Source: Pampinifervens sp037481935
Lineage (GTDB): Bacteria; Aquificota; Aquificia; Aquificales; Aquificaceae
Length of the DNA: 64,000 nucleotides
Reading direction: 5' to 3'
Assembly (NCBI RefSeq): GCF_046159715.1
Contig: NZ_JBJXCT010000002.1
Coordinates: 1 to 64,000, forward strand
The notes beneath the pieces are model-generated. The model made no database searches. It worked only from the letters and a program-made list of their open reading frames with translations, and was not told the DNA's origin. The position numbers were made by a program, and so were the translations under genes. Shown one piece after another: positions 1 through 7,881 of the stretch. Within the stretch, counting starts at the first letter, position 1. Each line of letters starts with the position of its first letter.

Positions 1-60
1 ATCTACATGGCGGTAATTTCTTACAATCTCCATAGGCTCTGGAGTGCAGGGATGCTATAA
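1..60 (+). CDS. C-terminal tail of a possible transposase (cut by window edge)
   Basis: Only the last 19 codons are in the window; the frame is open from base 1 and stops with TAA at 58-60. The tail contains the run A-V-I-S-Y-N-L-H-R-L-W, which resembles the 'YNL-R-L' ending common in DDE transposases of the IS5/IS1182-like groups. That resemblance is from memory and the fragment is very short. The AT-rich, gene-free 61-164 that follows could hold an insertion-sequence end, but I could not identify a terminal repeat. Confidence 0.35.
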   Translation: MYMAVISYNLHRLWSAGML

Positions 61-164
61 CTTGCAACTTGCGTTATTATAACTTAGCTATAAATAGCCT
101 TTCGTGAAGATTACGTGAAGAATTGACAAAATTACTATACCATCATAACCACGTTCCTACTTTT

Positions 165-1091
165 TTAATTTCTTATTTTACTCAACAGTATTTCTTCCAA
201 ACCATCCACCCTTACATCAAAATCAAGGTAAAAAAGGTTTTCTGATGGTTTTAGCTTTATGGCATCCTTTAAAGTGGTTATGTAGAATTCATCCTCCTTT
301 AACTTAAAATCCTTGTAAGAGTAATGGTCTGGAAGACTAATCTTTTCTTTTGTTTTTATTCCAAGCCTTTCAAGGCTTTTGAAAAACTGGCTGTTGTCTC
401 CAAGCCCAGCAAAGGCTATAAAGCTTGTTTCCTTAAAATTTTCAAAAACTTTACCGTCCGAACTCCTTACCACTCTCCAGTTTTCCCTTACCATCTTAAG
501 TGTAGGCTTTGTAGGATGCCTCCAGTCAAAATTTTCAATATCTGCATAAGACAGAATTATTATGTCAGCCCTTTCCATACCACTTAAAGGCTCCCTTAGC
601 CTTCCAAAGGGAAAAAGCCTGTCTGAAAGGTCCTTTTTTTTGAGAAGCAAGATATTTAAGTCTCTATGTATTCTCCTGTGTTGAAAGCCATCATCAAGTA
701 TAAATATATCTGGCTTTAGCCTTTCAAGAGCAAAGAAAGCTCCCCTGCATCGGTTCTCGTCCACCACCACGCTTGCCCAAGGCAAAAGCTTTGCCAGCAT
801 ATAAGGCTCATCCCCAGCATCTTCCCAACTTACTAAAAGCCTTCCCCTCTCGGATGCCAAAATGGTCCCTTTTGTCCTTCTGCCATAGCCCCTTGAAAGT
901 ATGCATACATGAAGGTCCTTTAAAAGCCCTCCCATATATCTCACCAAGGAGCTTTTACCAGAGCCGCCCACAGAGAGATTGCCCACGGATAGAACAGGCA
1001 CAGGAAGCTTACATGGTTTTATGAAGTTTTTGTCATAAAGCCAGTTTCTTATTCTTACCGCATAGGCATAAGGGTTTATTAGGTCAAGCAT
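165..1091 (-). CDS. lpxK: Tetraacyldisaccharide 4'-kinase (lipid A biosynthesis)
   Basis: LpxK phosphorylates the 4' position of the tetraacyl-disaccharide 1-phosphate to make lipid IVA at the inner membrane. The 308-residue protein is of family length. It begins with the usual amphipathic helix, has the P-loop GGSGKSS at residues 42-48, and shows the downstream 'RGYGRRTKG' and 'DDGFQHRRIHRDLNILLL' blocks typical of LpxK. The ATG at 1091 overlaps the end of the upstream membrane gene by 8 nt, so the two are probably co-transcribed. The DNA is more AT-rich than most of the window. This implies an outer membrane with lipid A, as in Aquificaceae. Confidence 0.93.
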   Translation of the reverse strand: MLDLINPYAYAVRIRNWLYDKNFIKPCKLPVPVLSVGNLSVGGSGKSSLVRYMGGLLKDLHVCILSRGYGRRTKGTILASERGRLLVSWEDAGDEPYMLAKLLPWASVVVDENRCRGAFFALERLKPDIFILDDGFQHRRIHRDLNILLLKKKDLSDRLFPFGRLREPLSGMERADIIILSYADIENFDWRHPTKPTLKMVRENWRVVRSSDGKVFENFKETSFIAFAGLGDNSQFFKSLERLGIKTKEKISLPDHYSYKDFKLKEDEFYITTLKDAIKLKPSENLFYLDFDVRVDGLEEILLSKIRN

Positions 1092-2049
1092 GGGTAAATC
1101 TTCTTGAGTCTTTTATAACAAGGAACAGAAGGAATATACCGCCCAGAAGGGCGCTCATATACTGGGTTATGAACCGCCAAAGTATGGAAAAACCACCAAG
1201 TAAGCTTGCCTCAAGGAAGGCATCAAAGACATACAAGGCACCTACCTCTCCTACCCCGCTACCACCCGGCGTAGGACTAAGGAATATGGCATAAAGTAGC
1301 ATAATTTGGTGTTCTATCAAGGTAAAAAGGTTATATTCTGGATTGAAGCTTTTGACCAAAAAGGCGCCGGAGGATAAAAAGGAAAGATAGAGAAACACAC
1401 TGCTTATAGATGCCAAAAGTATGCTTAGTTTTTTGTCCCTTAGGAATATTCTTGATACTACAAGGTACCTTTTGAATGTGTATTTTATCTTTTGGATAAA
1501 TTTTTTGTTTTCACCAAAATTTCTTTTTGAAATAGCTTTTAAAAGAAGGTATAAAAATGAAAACAAAACAAGAAAAAAGAAAAATAAACCTAAAATTCTC
1601 AAAGATTGTTTTGGGTTTTTATAGAGATAGGACATAGCATAGGGAAAAGCCAGTATGAAGAAGACCATGCCTGTTATAGTTTTCATGGTGACTATGCTTA
1701 TTACTTTATGGAGCCTACCACCTTTCCTGGAAAGAGTATATACAGACATAAATTCGCCACCCATGTGTGCTGGAGTTATGGTAGCCCCAAAGGTGTTTAT
1801 AAAGGATATGATATAGCCATAAAAAAAAGAATACTTTAAATTCATAGCTCTTGAAAGCACAAAAAGCCTAAGGTTATCAAAGGTATGATACAAGAACATA
1901 AAAAGAAGCGATAGGATAAGATACCTTTTGTCTATATGGGCAAAGACTCCCAGAAAGTCCTTAGTAAGTGTTTTTTTAACAATGTAAACTAAAGAACCCA
2001 ACACAAACAAGAGAGTTAAGATTATGCCATAAAAGATTGACCTATACAT
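1084..2049 (-). CDS. Flippase-like / LPG synthase transmembrane-region family protein
   Basis: A 321-residue polytopic membrane protein with roughly eight hydrophobic segments. It resembles the UPF0104 / lysylphosphatidylglycerol-synthase transmembrane family (PF03706), including the 'TPAHMGGEFMSVYTLSRKGG' block near residue 95 and a 'PTPGGSGVGEVGALYVF' block near residue 260. The exact substrate is unknown; members are thought to move or modify lipids. It is the first gene of a two-gene operon with lpxK, which fits an envelope-lipid role. The coding strand is markedly A/T-rich around 1480-1600 (runs of Lys, Asn, Phe and Leu codons), unlike the rest of the window, so local transfer or relaxed selection is possible. 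It starts 25 bp from the divergent trpG start. Confidence 0.75.
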   Translation of the reverse strand: MYRSIFYGIILTLLFVLGSLVYIVKKTLTKDFLGVFAHIDKRYLILSLLFMFLYHTFDNLRLFVLSRAMNLKYSFFYGYIISFINTFGATITPAHMGGEFMSVYTLSRKGGRLHKVISIVTMKTITGMVFFILAFPYAMSYLYKNPKQSLRILGLFFFFLVLFSFLYLLLKAISKRNFGENKKFIQKIKYTFKRYLVVSRIFLRDKKLSILLASISSVFLYLSFLSSGAFLVKSFNPEYNLFTLIEHQIMLLYAIFLSPTPGGSGVGEVGALYVFDAFLEASLLGGFSILWRFITQYMSALLGGIFLLFLVIKDSRRFTHA

Positions 2050-2074
2050 ACCTTAAAGTTATATTTTAATCCCT

Positions 2075-2662
2075 ATGAGAGTTTTGATGATAGATAACTA
2101 CGATTCTTTTACCTATAACCTTGTGCATTATCTTCAGATGCTTTCCGCAGATGTGGCCGTTCGCAGGAATGATGAGATAAGCCTTGAGGACATAGAAAGG
2201 GCAAAACCAGATGCCATAGTTATATCTCCCGGGCCTTGCACTCCAAAAGAGGCTGGCATATCGGTGGATGTTATAAAGAGGTTTTACAAGGAAATACCCA
2301 TACTGGGTGTGTGCCTTGGCCATCAGTCCATAGGGTATGCCTTCGGTGCCAGTATTGTAAGGGCAAAAAAGCTCATGCACGGCAAAACATCCCAGATATC
2401 CCATACGGGAGAGGGTATCTTTGAAGGGCTGAAGAACCCATTTACTGCAGTGCGATACCACTCTCTGGTAATTGACAGAAATACTCTTCCGGACTTTTTG
2501 AAAATTACCGCATGGTCTGAGGACGGTGAGATAATGGGCATTCAGCATATTGCATATCCCCTCTTTGGGGTTCAGTTCCATCCGGAGTCTGTGCTTTCAG
2601 AAGAAGGTATGAAGCTTCTTGAAAACTTCCTGAGGATAGCAAGGGAAAGAGTTCTGGTATAA
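2075..2662 (+). CDS. trpG: Anthranilate/aminodeoxychorismate synthase glutamine amidotransferase subunit
   Basis: A class I glutamine amidotransferase of 195 residues that supplies ammonia for anthranilate (tryptophan) or aminodeoxychorismate (folate) synthesis. The triad is visible: Cys80 in G-V-C-L-G-H-Q, and His169 with Glu171 in Q-F-H-P-E-S. The 'SPGPCTPKEAG' block at 51-61 matches TrpG/PabA. In many bacteria one such subunit serves both pathways, so trpG versus pabA cannot be settled; the synthase component I is not in the window. There is no Shine-Dalgarno; a TATATT hexamer at 2060-2065 ends 9 nt before the ATG, so a very short leader is likely. purD follows after 7 nt. Confidence 0.88.
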   Translation: MRVLMIDNYDSFTYNLVHYLQMLSADVAVRRNDEISLEDIERAKPDAIVISPGPCTPKEAGISVDVIKRFYKEIPILGVCLGHQSIGYAFGASIVRAKKLMHGKTSQISHTGEGIFEGLKNPFTAVRYHSLVIDRNTLPDFLKITAWSEDGEIMGIQHIAYPLFGVQFHPESVLSEEGMKLLENFLRIARERVLV

Positions 2663-2669
2663 TAAACAT

Positions 2670-3956
2670 GTGAAGGTTCTCGTAGTCGGAAACGGCGGCA
2701 GGGAGCATGCCATAGCATGGAAGCTCTCTCAGAGTCCTCTTGTGAAAGCCCTCTACTGTGCAAGGGGAAATGCAGGAACATCAAGAATAGCTCAGAATAT
2801 CCCTGTAGAGCCAACTGATATAAAAGCCCTTGCAGACTTCGCCCAGAGGGAAGGTATTGACTTTACGGTGGTTGGACCTGAGGCCCCGCTGGTGGCTGGT
2901 ATTGTTGATGAGTTTGAGAGGAGGGGTCTTAGAATCTTTGGACCAGATAGTAGGGCTTCCATGCTTGAGGGAAGCAAGGCCTTTGCCAAGGAGTTTATGC
3001 AGAAGTATGGCATTCCCACCGCAGAGTTTCACATATTTGAAGACCCTCAGAGGGCAAAGAGCTTTGTAAGGGACTTTGGAGTGCCTGTGGTTATAAAGGT
3101 GGATGGTCTCGCCAGTGGTAAGGGGGTGATTGTCTGTAAAAACTATGAGGAAGCCTTTCAGGCTATAGACAGGCTCATGGTAAGGAAAAGTCTCGGAGAT
3201 GCAGGCTCAAGGGTGGTGGTGGAGGAATATTTAGAAGGTGAGGAGGCTTCCTATATAGTGATGCTCAACGGCGATAGATATGTGCCCCTTCCCACCTCTC
3301 AGGACCACAAGAGACTTCTTGACGGTGATATGGGTCCCAATACGGGCGGTATGGGGGCATATTCACCGAATCCTTTCGTTGACGAAGCTATGGAAAAGCT
3401 CATAAAGGAACACATAGTGGAAAGGGTAATAAGAGGGCTGAAGGAGGAGGGGATTTATTACAGAGGCTTTCTTTATGTGGGTCTTATGCTCACAGGCAAG
3501 GGACCGAAGGTGCTTGAGTTCAACGCAAGGCTTGGAGACCCGGAAGCTCAACCGCTTCTCGTGAGAACAAAGGGAGATCTGCTTCGGATACTTCTTGACT
3601 TTTATGAGGGAAGGGAAATACACATTGAGATAGACCAGAGAAACGCACTCTGCGTTGTGCTTGCAAGCAAAGGCTATCCGGAAAAGCCGGAGGATGGTAA
3701 GGAGATTATCGGGATTGAGGAAGTTGAGAATATGGAGGATGTGGTTGTCTTTCATGCGGGGACAGAAAGGAGGGACGGAAAGGTATACACAAAGGGAGGA
3801 AGAGTTCTCAATGTGTGTGCATGGGGAGCGGACCTATACGAAGCGAGGGAAAGGGCTTACGGGGCAGTTGAGAAGATAAGGTTTGAAGGCATGCACTACA
3901 GGAGGGATATAGGTCTGAGGGGTATCAGGATATTAACTGGAAGAACAGGCTCCTGA
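2670..3956 (+). CDS. purD: Phosphoribosylamine-glycine ligase (GARS)
   Basis: Catalyses ATP-dependent joining of glycine to phosphoribosylamine, step 2 of purine synthesis. The 428 residues match family length. The N-terminus V-L-V-V-G-N-G-G-R-E-H-A is diagnostic, followed by an ATP-grasp fold with 'VIKVDGLASGKGV' near 137-149 and the 'DHKRLLDGDMGPNTGGMGAYSP' region near 212. The start is GTG at 2670: an upstream ATG at 2668 is out of frame and the N-terminus is unambiguous. There is no Shine-Dalgarno; instead an extended -10 (TGG plus TATAAT, 2658-2663) overlaps the trpG stop and ends 6 nt before GTG, suggesting an additional leaderless transcript. Confidence 0.96.
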   Translation: MKVLVVGNGGREHAIAWKLSQSPLVKALYCARGNAGTSRIAQNIPVEPTDIKALADFAQREGIDFTVVGPEAPLVAGIVDEFERRGLRIFGPDSRASMLEGSKAFAKEFMQKYGIPTAEFHIFEDPQRAKSFVRDFGVPVVIKVDGLASGKGVIVCKNYEEAFQAIDRLMVRKSLGDAGSRVVVEEYLEGEEASYIVMLNGDRYVPLPTSQDHKRLLDGDMGPNTGGMGAYSPNPFVDEAMEKLIKEHIVERVIRGLKEEGIYYRGFLYVGLMLTGKGPKVLEFNARLGDPEAQPLLVRTKGDLLRILLDFYEGREIHIEIDQRNALCVVLASKGYPEKPEDGKEIIGIEEVENMEDVVVFHAGTERRDGKVYTKGGRVLNVCAWGADLYEARERAYGAVEKIRFEGMHYRRDIGLRGIRILTGRTGS

Positions 3957-4010
3957 AAAAATAAGGTGTATACTTCAACCTGGCTCCTTTCTCTGGAAAT
4001 ATTTATTCCT

Positions 4011-5465
4011 ATGTTTGACTATGCAGTAGTTGGCGGTGGTATAGGTGGAGTTCTCGCCTCCGCCCTTCTTTCACACATAGGAAAGGATGTTATCCTTTTT
4101 GAAGCCCTTGACTACCTCGGAGGCTGTGCGGGCACCTTCCGCAGAAAGGGTTTTTATTACAATGTGGGTGCTGCCACCTTTGTAGGGGCAGAGGAGAACC
4201 TTCCAGTTGGTAAGATAGCAAATTTTCTCAAAGTAGAGCTTCCCATAAAGCCAATAGACCCGGCTATGGTAATATACCTTGGTGATAGGGTTATAAGAAG
4301 GTGGAAGGACAGAGACCAGTCCCTTGAAGAGATAAAAAGGGCCTTTCCAGGGCTTGAGCACACCTCCTTCTGGAGGAGAGTCTACAGGGTAAGTGATGCC
4401 ATGTGGAGCATGTGGTGCGACAGCCTGCCCTATCCAAGCCTTACATCTCCCCTCAGAAGTCTTTCAAGGCATCCTCTGGACTTTTTTTCCACCCTGTTGT
4501 GCAACTTCTTCAGTGCAAGAAGTGTAGCTGGCGTCTACCTTGGCAAATTCAACTCCGACTACGAGCTTTTTCTCACACACCACACTCTTATAACCGCTCA
4601 GGGCTTTCTGGAGGAAGTGCCCTTTTCCGTGGCATCTCTCGGGCTCACATACCCTAATCTTACCAACTACTACGCAGTGGGAGGTATGGGAAAACTGCTT
4701 GATGCCTTTGCCAGCAGTGTAAAAAACATAAGCATGAAGACCAGGGTAAAAGCCATAAAAAGAAAACCCTGGGGCTTTCTCATAGAGACCAACAGGGGAA
4801 ACTGCGAGGCAAAGCGGGTGGTGCTCAACACCACCATATGGAAGGCGGGAGACCTTGTGGAAGAGCTGAGGGAATTCTCTGAGATTGCAAAAAAAAGGTT
4901 CTGGAAGTTGTGGGGTGCCTTTACTATATACATGACGGTAGAGGGAGAGCTCCCGGAGGATTTTGCCCACCACCACTTTATACTTCTGAGAGAGCCCATA
5001 CCCTATACGGGAAGCAGGTCTCTGTTCGTGTCCATATCAGAGAGGGACGACCCTGTGCTCAGCAAGGAGGGAACAAGAAGCATCACCGTATCTACCCATA
5101 CAATGCTTGAGCTGTGGGAAGGTCTTTCCAGAGAGGAGTATGAAGACAGGAAAGAGAGGGCTCTTGAATACTGCCTTGAGACCATATACCAGTATCTTCC
5201 TCAGCTCAGGAGCTTAAAGAAGGTTTATGTATTTGCAGGCACTCCCAGAACCTTTGAAGTTTACACGGGCAGATACAGAGGTTCGGTAGGCGGTGTGCCC
5301 CTCACAAAAGAAAACTTCCCCTTCTCCTACCCCTCACCCGTTACACCGGTGGAGGGTATCTATCTGGTGGGTGATACTGTCTTCCCGGGTCAGGGATGGC
5401 CAGGGGTCAGCATGGGTGTCATAAACCTTCTTAAGCTCATAGAGAAGGACTTCAAGCTATGTTGA
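4011..5465 (+). CDS. FAD-dependent carotenoid isomerase / phytoene desaturase-like oxidoreductase
   Basis: A 484-residue flavoprotein with an N-terminal dinucleotide-binding fold (V-V-G-G-G-I-G-G just after the start) and the 'LEALDYLGGCAGTFRRKGF'-type continuation seen in CrtI/CrtISO and retinol-saturase relatives. The C-terminal 'GIYLVGDTVFPGQGWPGVSMG' block is the family's FAD-binding end. It probably oxidises, reduces or isomerises a polyene or other hydrophobic substrate; no other carotenoid gene is in the window, so the substrate is open. A start at 3966 would add 15 residues before the Rossmann fold; ATG at 4011 fits better. Its stop overlaps the histidine-kinase start by 7 nt, so the two are likely coupled. 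Confidence 0.75.
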   Translation: MFDYAVVGGGIGGVLASALLSHIGKDVILFEALDYLGGCAGTFRRKGFYYNVGAATFVGAEENLPVGKIANFLKVELPIKPIDPAMVIYLGDRVIRRWKDRDQSLEEIKRAFPGLEHTSFWRRVYRVSDAMWSMWCDSLPYPSLTSPLRSLSRHPLDFFSTLLCNFFSARSVAGVYLGKFNSDYELFLTHHTLITAQGFLEEVPFSVASLGLTYPNLTNYYAVGGMGKLLDAFASSVKNISMKTRVKAIKRKPWGFLIETNRGNCEAKRVVLNTTIWKAGDLVEELREFSEIAKKRFWKLWGAFTIYMTVEGELPEDFAHHHFILLREPIPYTGSRSLFVSISERDDPVLSKEGTRSITVSTHTMLELWEGLSREEYEDRKERALEYCLETIYQYLPQLRSLKKVYVFAGTPRTFEVYTGRYRGSVGGVPLTKENFPFSYPSPVTPVEGIYLVGDTVFPGQGWPGVSMGVINLLKLIEKDFKLC

Positions 5466-6445
5466 AGATAAGGCTCAGAGAGTGGCTTTACATACTCCTG
5501 CTTGCTTCCCTTCTTGGCTTTTCCATATCGGGCTTTGTGGCATCACTTCATGGCCAGAGGCTAATGCCTGTTATGTTCCTCGGGCTTATAACCTCGCTCT
5601 ACATATTTGTGCTTTCCTTCATTACCACAGAGATAAACAACCGCTGGCTTGTGAGGATGCTTCCAGATTTTCTCAGAACGCCTTTCAGTCTTTTTCTTGC
5701 ACTGGTTTCCGGTTTTCTGGGTGCCATGGGTGGATACCTCACCAACGAAGCCCTTGGAATAGTAGACTTGCACCTGCCCATGGGCAAAGCCCTCAGCCTT
5801 TCAGTGTTTTTGGGGCTCATGACCGCATCTCTGGGTTATCTCCTCTACAAGCTGGTCTCTCTGCAGAGAAGAGAAGAAGAGAGCAAGAGACTTTTGCTGG
5901 AGGAACACATAAGGAACTTGGAGAGCCAGATAAGTCCTCATTTTATGTTCAACACCCTCAACGCACTGGCAGAGCTGGTTCATCAGGACCCGGGCAAGGC
6001 GGAAGAGGCCATACTGGCTCTGGCAAGGCTTTTGAGAAGAAGTCTCCACTTTGAGCCTCTTATAAGTCTGGAGGACGAGCTTAACCTGCTCAGAGACTAC
6101 TGGAAGGTTATAAGCCTGAGGTTTGTGGGGAAGATTGACCTTGTTGTGAAAGTAGATGAAGGTCTTCTTAGCCTCAAGGTGCCCAAGTTTTCCCTTCAGG
6201 TGCTTGTTGAGAATGCTCTCAAGCATGGACTCAAGCTAAGGCATGGCAGGGTTGAGGTAAGGGCTTACACCGAAGGCAACAGGAAGATAGTTGAGGTTGT
6301 GGACAACGGCGTAGGCTTTGAACATATAAGAGAAGGGACTGGACTGTCCAACCTGAGGAAAAGGCTTGAGCTGTGCGGGGGCAGACTCAGCTACCGTAGG
6401 GATAAGGAATTGACTTTTTTCAGAATGGAGTTCAGTGAAGAGTAA
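5459..6445 (+). CDS. LytS/YehU-type membrane sensor histidine kinase
   Basis: A 328-residue kinase with four or so hydrophobic segments in residues 8-135, then a His_kinase domain (PF06580-like) with the phospho-acceptor His161 in 'QISPHFMFNTLNAL', then an ATPase domain with 'VLVENALKHG', 'VVDNGVGF' and 'GTGLSNLRKRLEL'. Kinases of this family pair with LytTR-domain response regulators; one lies at 9158-9883 on the other strand, and I infer that they are partners. There is no recognisable extracytoplasmic sensor domain, so the signal is probably perceived in or near the membrane. It overlaps the upstream flavoprotein gene by 7 nt. Confidence 0.85.
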   Translation: MLKIRLREWLYILLLASLLGFSISGFVASLHGQRLMPVMFLGLITSLYIFVLSFITTEINNRWLVRMLPDFLRTPFSLFLALVSGFLGAMGGYLTNEALGIVDLHLPMGKALSLSVFLGLMTASLGYLLYKLVSLQRREEESKRLLLEEHIRNLESQISPHFMFNTLNALAELVHQDPGKAEEAILALARLLRRSLHFEPLISLEDELNLLRDYWKVISLRFVGKIDLVVKVDEGLLSLKVPKFSLQVLVENALKHGLKLRHGRVEVRAYTEGNRKIVEVVDNGVGFEHIREGTGLSNLRKRLELCGGRLSYRRDKELTFFRMEFSEE

Positions 6446-6540
6446 AAATTAACCTCTGGAAGGTGGAATAGAAATCTGTCAGAGGAAGGGTGCAGGGTAT
6501 ATTCTCATGAATAGGAAAAACTTGTAAGGAGGTGTAAGCC

Positions 6541-6642
6541 ATGCAACTACCAGAGGCTTTCAGGTTCATGAGAATAGGCTGGTGGATAGTTCACATAATT
6601 GGAATAACCCTTGTGTTTCTGCTCGGCAGATGGACAGCCTGA
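6541..6642 (+). CDS. 33-residue single-span membrane protein
   Basis: A small ORF beginning with ATG behind a strong Shine-Dalgarno (AAGGAGG, 6525-6531). It encodes 33 residues: a short amphipathic start (MQLPEAFRFMRIG) and one hydrophobic span (WWIVHIIGITLVFLLG) ending in R-W-T-A. Its 3' end overlaps the start of the flavin-reductase-like gene (ATG at 6630), suggesting translational coupling. I know of no family name. The combination of Shine-Dalgarno, a clean transmembrane segment and operon overlap makes it more likely real than chance, but there is no homology evidence here. Confidence 0.55.
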   Translation: MQLPEAFRFMRIGWWIVHIIGITLVFLLGRWTA

Positions 6643-7223
6643 AAAACAGCCACTACGCCCATGCCTTGCCTCCTCCTGAAGGGACCTCCCCCGCCCTTCA
6701 GAAAAATTTTAAGACTCTACAGGATGCCTACTTTTTGGGTTATGTGCCAAGACCGGTTGCAGTGGTGTGCGTTGGAGAAAACCCACTGGCGGTCGCCTGG
6801 CACATGCCCGCAAACAAAGAGCCCTTTCTGTATGCAGCGGCCATAGCAAGAGAAAACTACAGCCACAGGCTAATCGTAGAGGGCGTGGACTTTACGGTAA
6901 ACTTCCTGCCAGAAGACTACCTTGAGGATATTCTGACTGCAGGGAGACACCATGGAGACCAGACGGACAAGTGGAAACTTTTTAAGAGGCTCAGACCCTT
7001 CAGAGCCCTGAAAGTTAAAGCCCTTGCCATAGAACAATCCCTTCTTTTGTATGAGTGCACCCAGGAGAGGGTTATGGAGCTCCCCGACCACAGCCTTCTT
7101 ATAGGAAGGGTGGAGCTCATACACTACAGAAAAGGCAGGCTGAAGCCTGAAAAGGTTAAATATCCCCTTCACATGGGCAAGGCTTATTTCTCAAGAAACT
7201 CAAAGGCTTATATTTATAAGTGA
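6630..7223 (+). CDS. Flavin-reductase-like domain protein
   Basis: A 197-residue protein resembling the flavin reductase-like FMN-binding family (DIM6/NTAB): 'PRPVAVVCVGE' corresponds to the start of the split barrel, followed by 'PFLYAAAIARENYSHRLI', 'DFTVNFLPEDYLEDILTAGRHHGDQTDKW' and 'LYECTQERVMELPDHSLLIGRV', which match the order of conserved blocks. It probably binds FMN and may reduce flavin or act as a flavoredoxin; the electron partner is unknown. ATG at 6630 is chosen because it overlaps the upstream mini-gene; a frame-compatible GTG at 6582 would place most of its extension inside that mini-gene. The stop overlaps the next gene by ATGA-type coupling. Confidence 0.75.
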   Translation: MDSLKNSHYAHALPPPEGTSPALQKNFKTLQDAYFLGYVPRPVAVVCVGENPLAVAWHMPANKEPFLYAAAIARENYSHRLIVEGVDFTVNFLPEDYLEDILTAGRHHGDQTDKWKLFKRLRPFRALKVKALAIEQSLLLYECTQERVMELPDHSLLIGRVELIHYRKGRLKPEKVKYPLHMGKAYFSRNSKAYIYK

Positions 7224-7474
7224 TGAAAAGAGGTGTTTACAGACTTTTTGGCTTTTCTTTCTTCGGGCTCGGCACTCTTGGCATATTCCTTCCCATCTTA
7301 CCCACAGTCCCCCTGTATCTGCTTGCCATAATAATGCTTTCCAGAGCATCCAAAAGGGACATAGTGAGGCTCAAAAAGTTGCCTTTTATAGGTGAAAGGA
7401 TATACCCATACATCAGGAAGTCTGTAAAATACCTCAGAAGATGGAATACACGACCGCAAAGTTTATCCATTTAA
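7223..7474 (+). CDS. DUF454 (YbaN) family small membrane protein
   Basis: An 83-residue protein with two hydrophobic segments and the DUF454 pattern: 'FGFSFFGLGTLGIFLPILPTVPLYLLA' followed by a basic stretch and 'FIGERIYPYIR'. YbaN-like proteins are inner-membrane proteins of unknown function that often sit beside redox or haem genes. ATG at 7223 shares its A with the TGA of the flavin-reductase-like gene; a GTG one codon earlier is also possible. The C-terminus is shorter than usual for the family (about 120) because the reading frame runs 34 nt into the next gene and then stops, so a C-terminal truncation is possible. Confidence 0.72.
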   Translation: MKRGVYRLFGFSFFGLGTLGIFLPILPTVPLYLLAIIMLSRASKRDIVRLKKLPFIGERIYPYIRKSVKYLRRWNTRPQSLSI

Positions 7475-7881
7475 TCGGCATATTCCTCTGGGCAGGTGCA
7501 TCGTCTTCTCTGGGGCTTTTCATGCTCTATTCTATGAGAAGACCTACAGGCTGTGACCAGCACGTACTCAGGAGTTTCTACCGCTGGATGACAAACCTTG
7601 AGATACTGGGCTTTGTCCTCGCTCTGGTTATGGGTCTTTATATGATACATTTGCTGAAATACAGGTTTGATATAAGCTGGCTAAACTACAAGCTACCGCT
7701 GGTGCTCGGTGTGCTTTTGCCCCTTGAAGTTCTCAACTTCTGGTTTGTAAACTTCTACATTCCACGCTCAAAGGACAGGATGAAGGCCTACGAGAAATAT
7801 GACCTTTTTAACTATGTGGTTGCCCTTCCCCTCATAGTGGTGTCTCTTGCGGTCATCTACCTCGCAGTAGTAAAACCATGA
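7441..7881 (+). CDS. Predicted four-helix integral membrane protein (DUF2269/DUF2214-like)
   Basis: A 146-residue membrane protein with four predicted spans. It begins with a His-containing first helix (KFIHLIGIFLWAGASSSLG) and has a second-helix region 'LEILGFVLALVMGLYMIHLL'. This arrangement resembles the small DUF2269/DUF2214 group, some of which are thought to bind haem, but the assignment is tentative. It overlaps the preceding DUF454 gene by 34 nt and the photolyase gene by ATGA, so it lies within the same operon. A role in membrane redox chemistry is inference only. Confidence 0.65.
   Translation: MEYTTAKFIHLIGIFLWAGASSSLGLFMLYSMRRPTGCDQHVLRSFYRWMTNLEILGFVLALVMGLYMIHLLKYRFDISWLNYKLPLVLGVLLPLEVLNFWFVNFYIPRSKDRMKAYEKYDLFNYVVALPLIVVSLAVIYLAVVKP

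Noticed and set aside
103..120. Direct repeat CGTGAAG-ATTA-CGTGAAG in the edge intergenic region
   Set aside because: A single 7-nt pair in AT-rich DNA with no promoter element or symmetry to support a site or insertion-sequence end.
2041..2074. Attenuator or tryptophan leader before trpG
   Set aside because: Only 25 bp separate the divergent starts, with no room for a leader peptide or hairpins.
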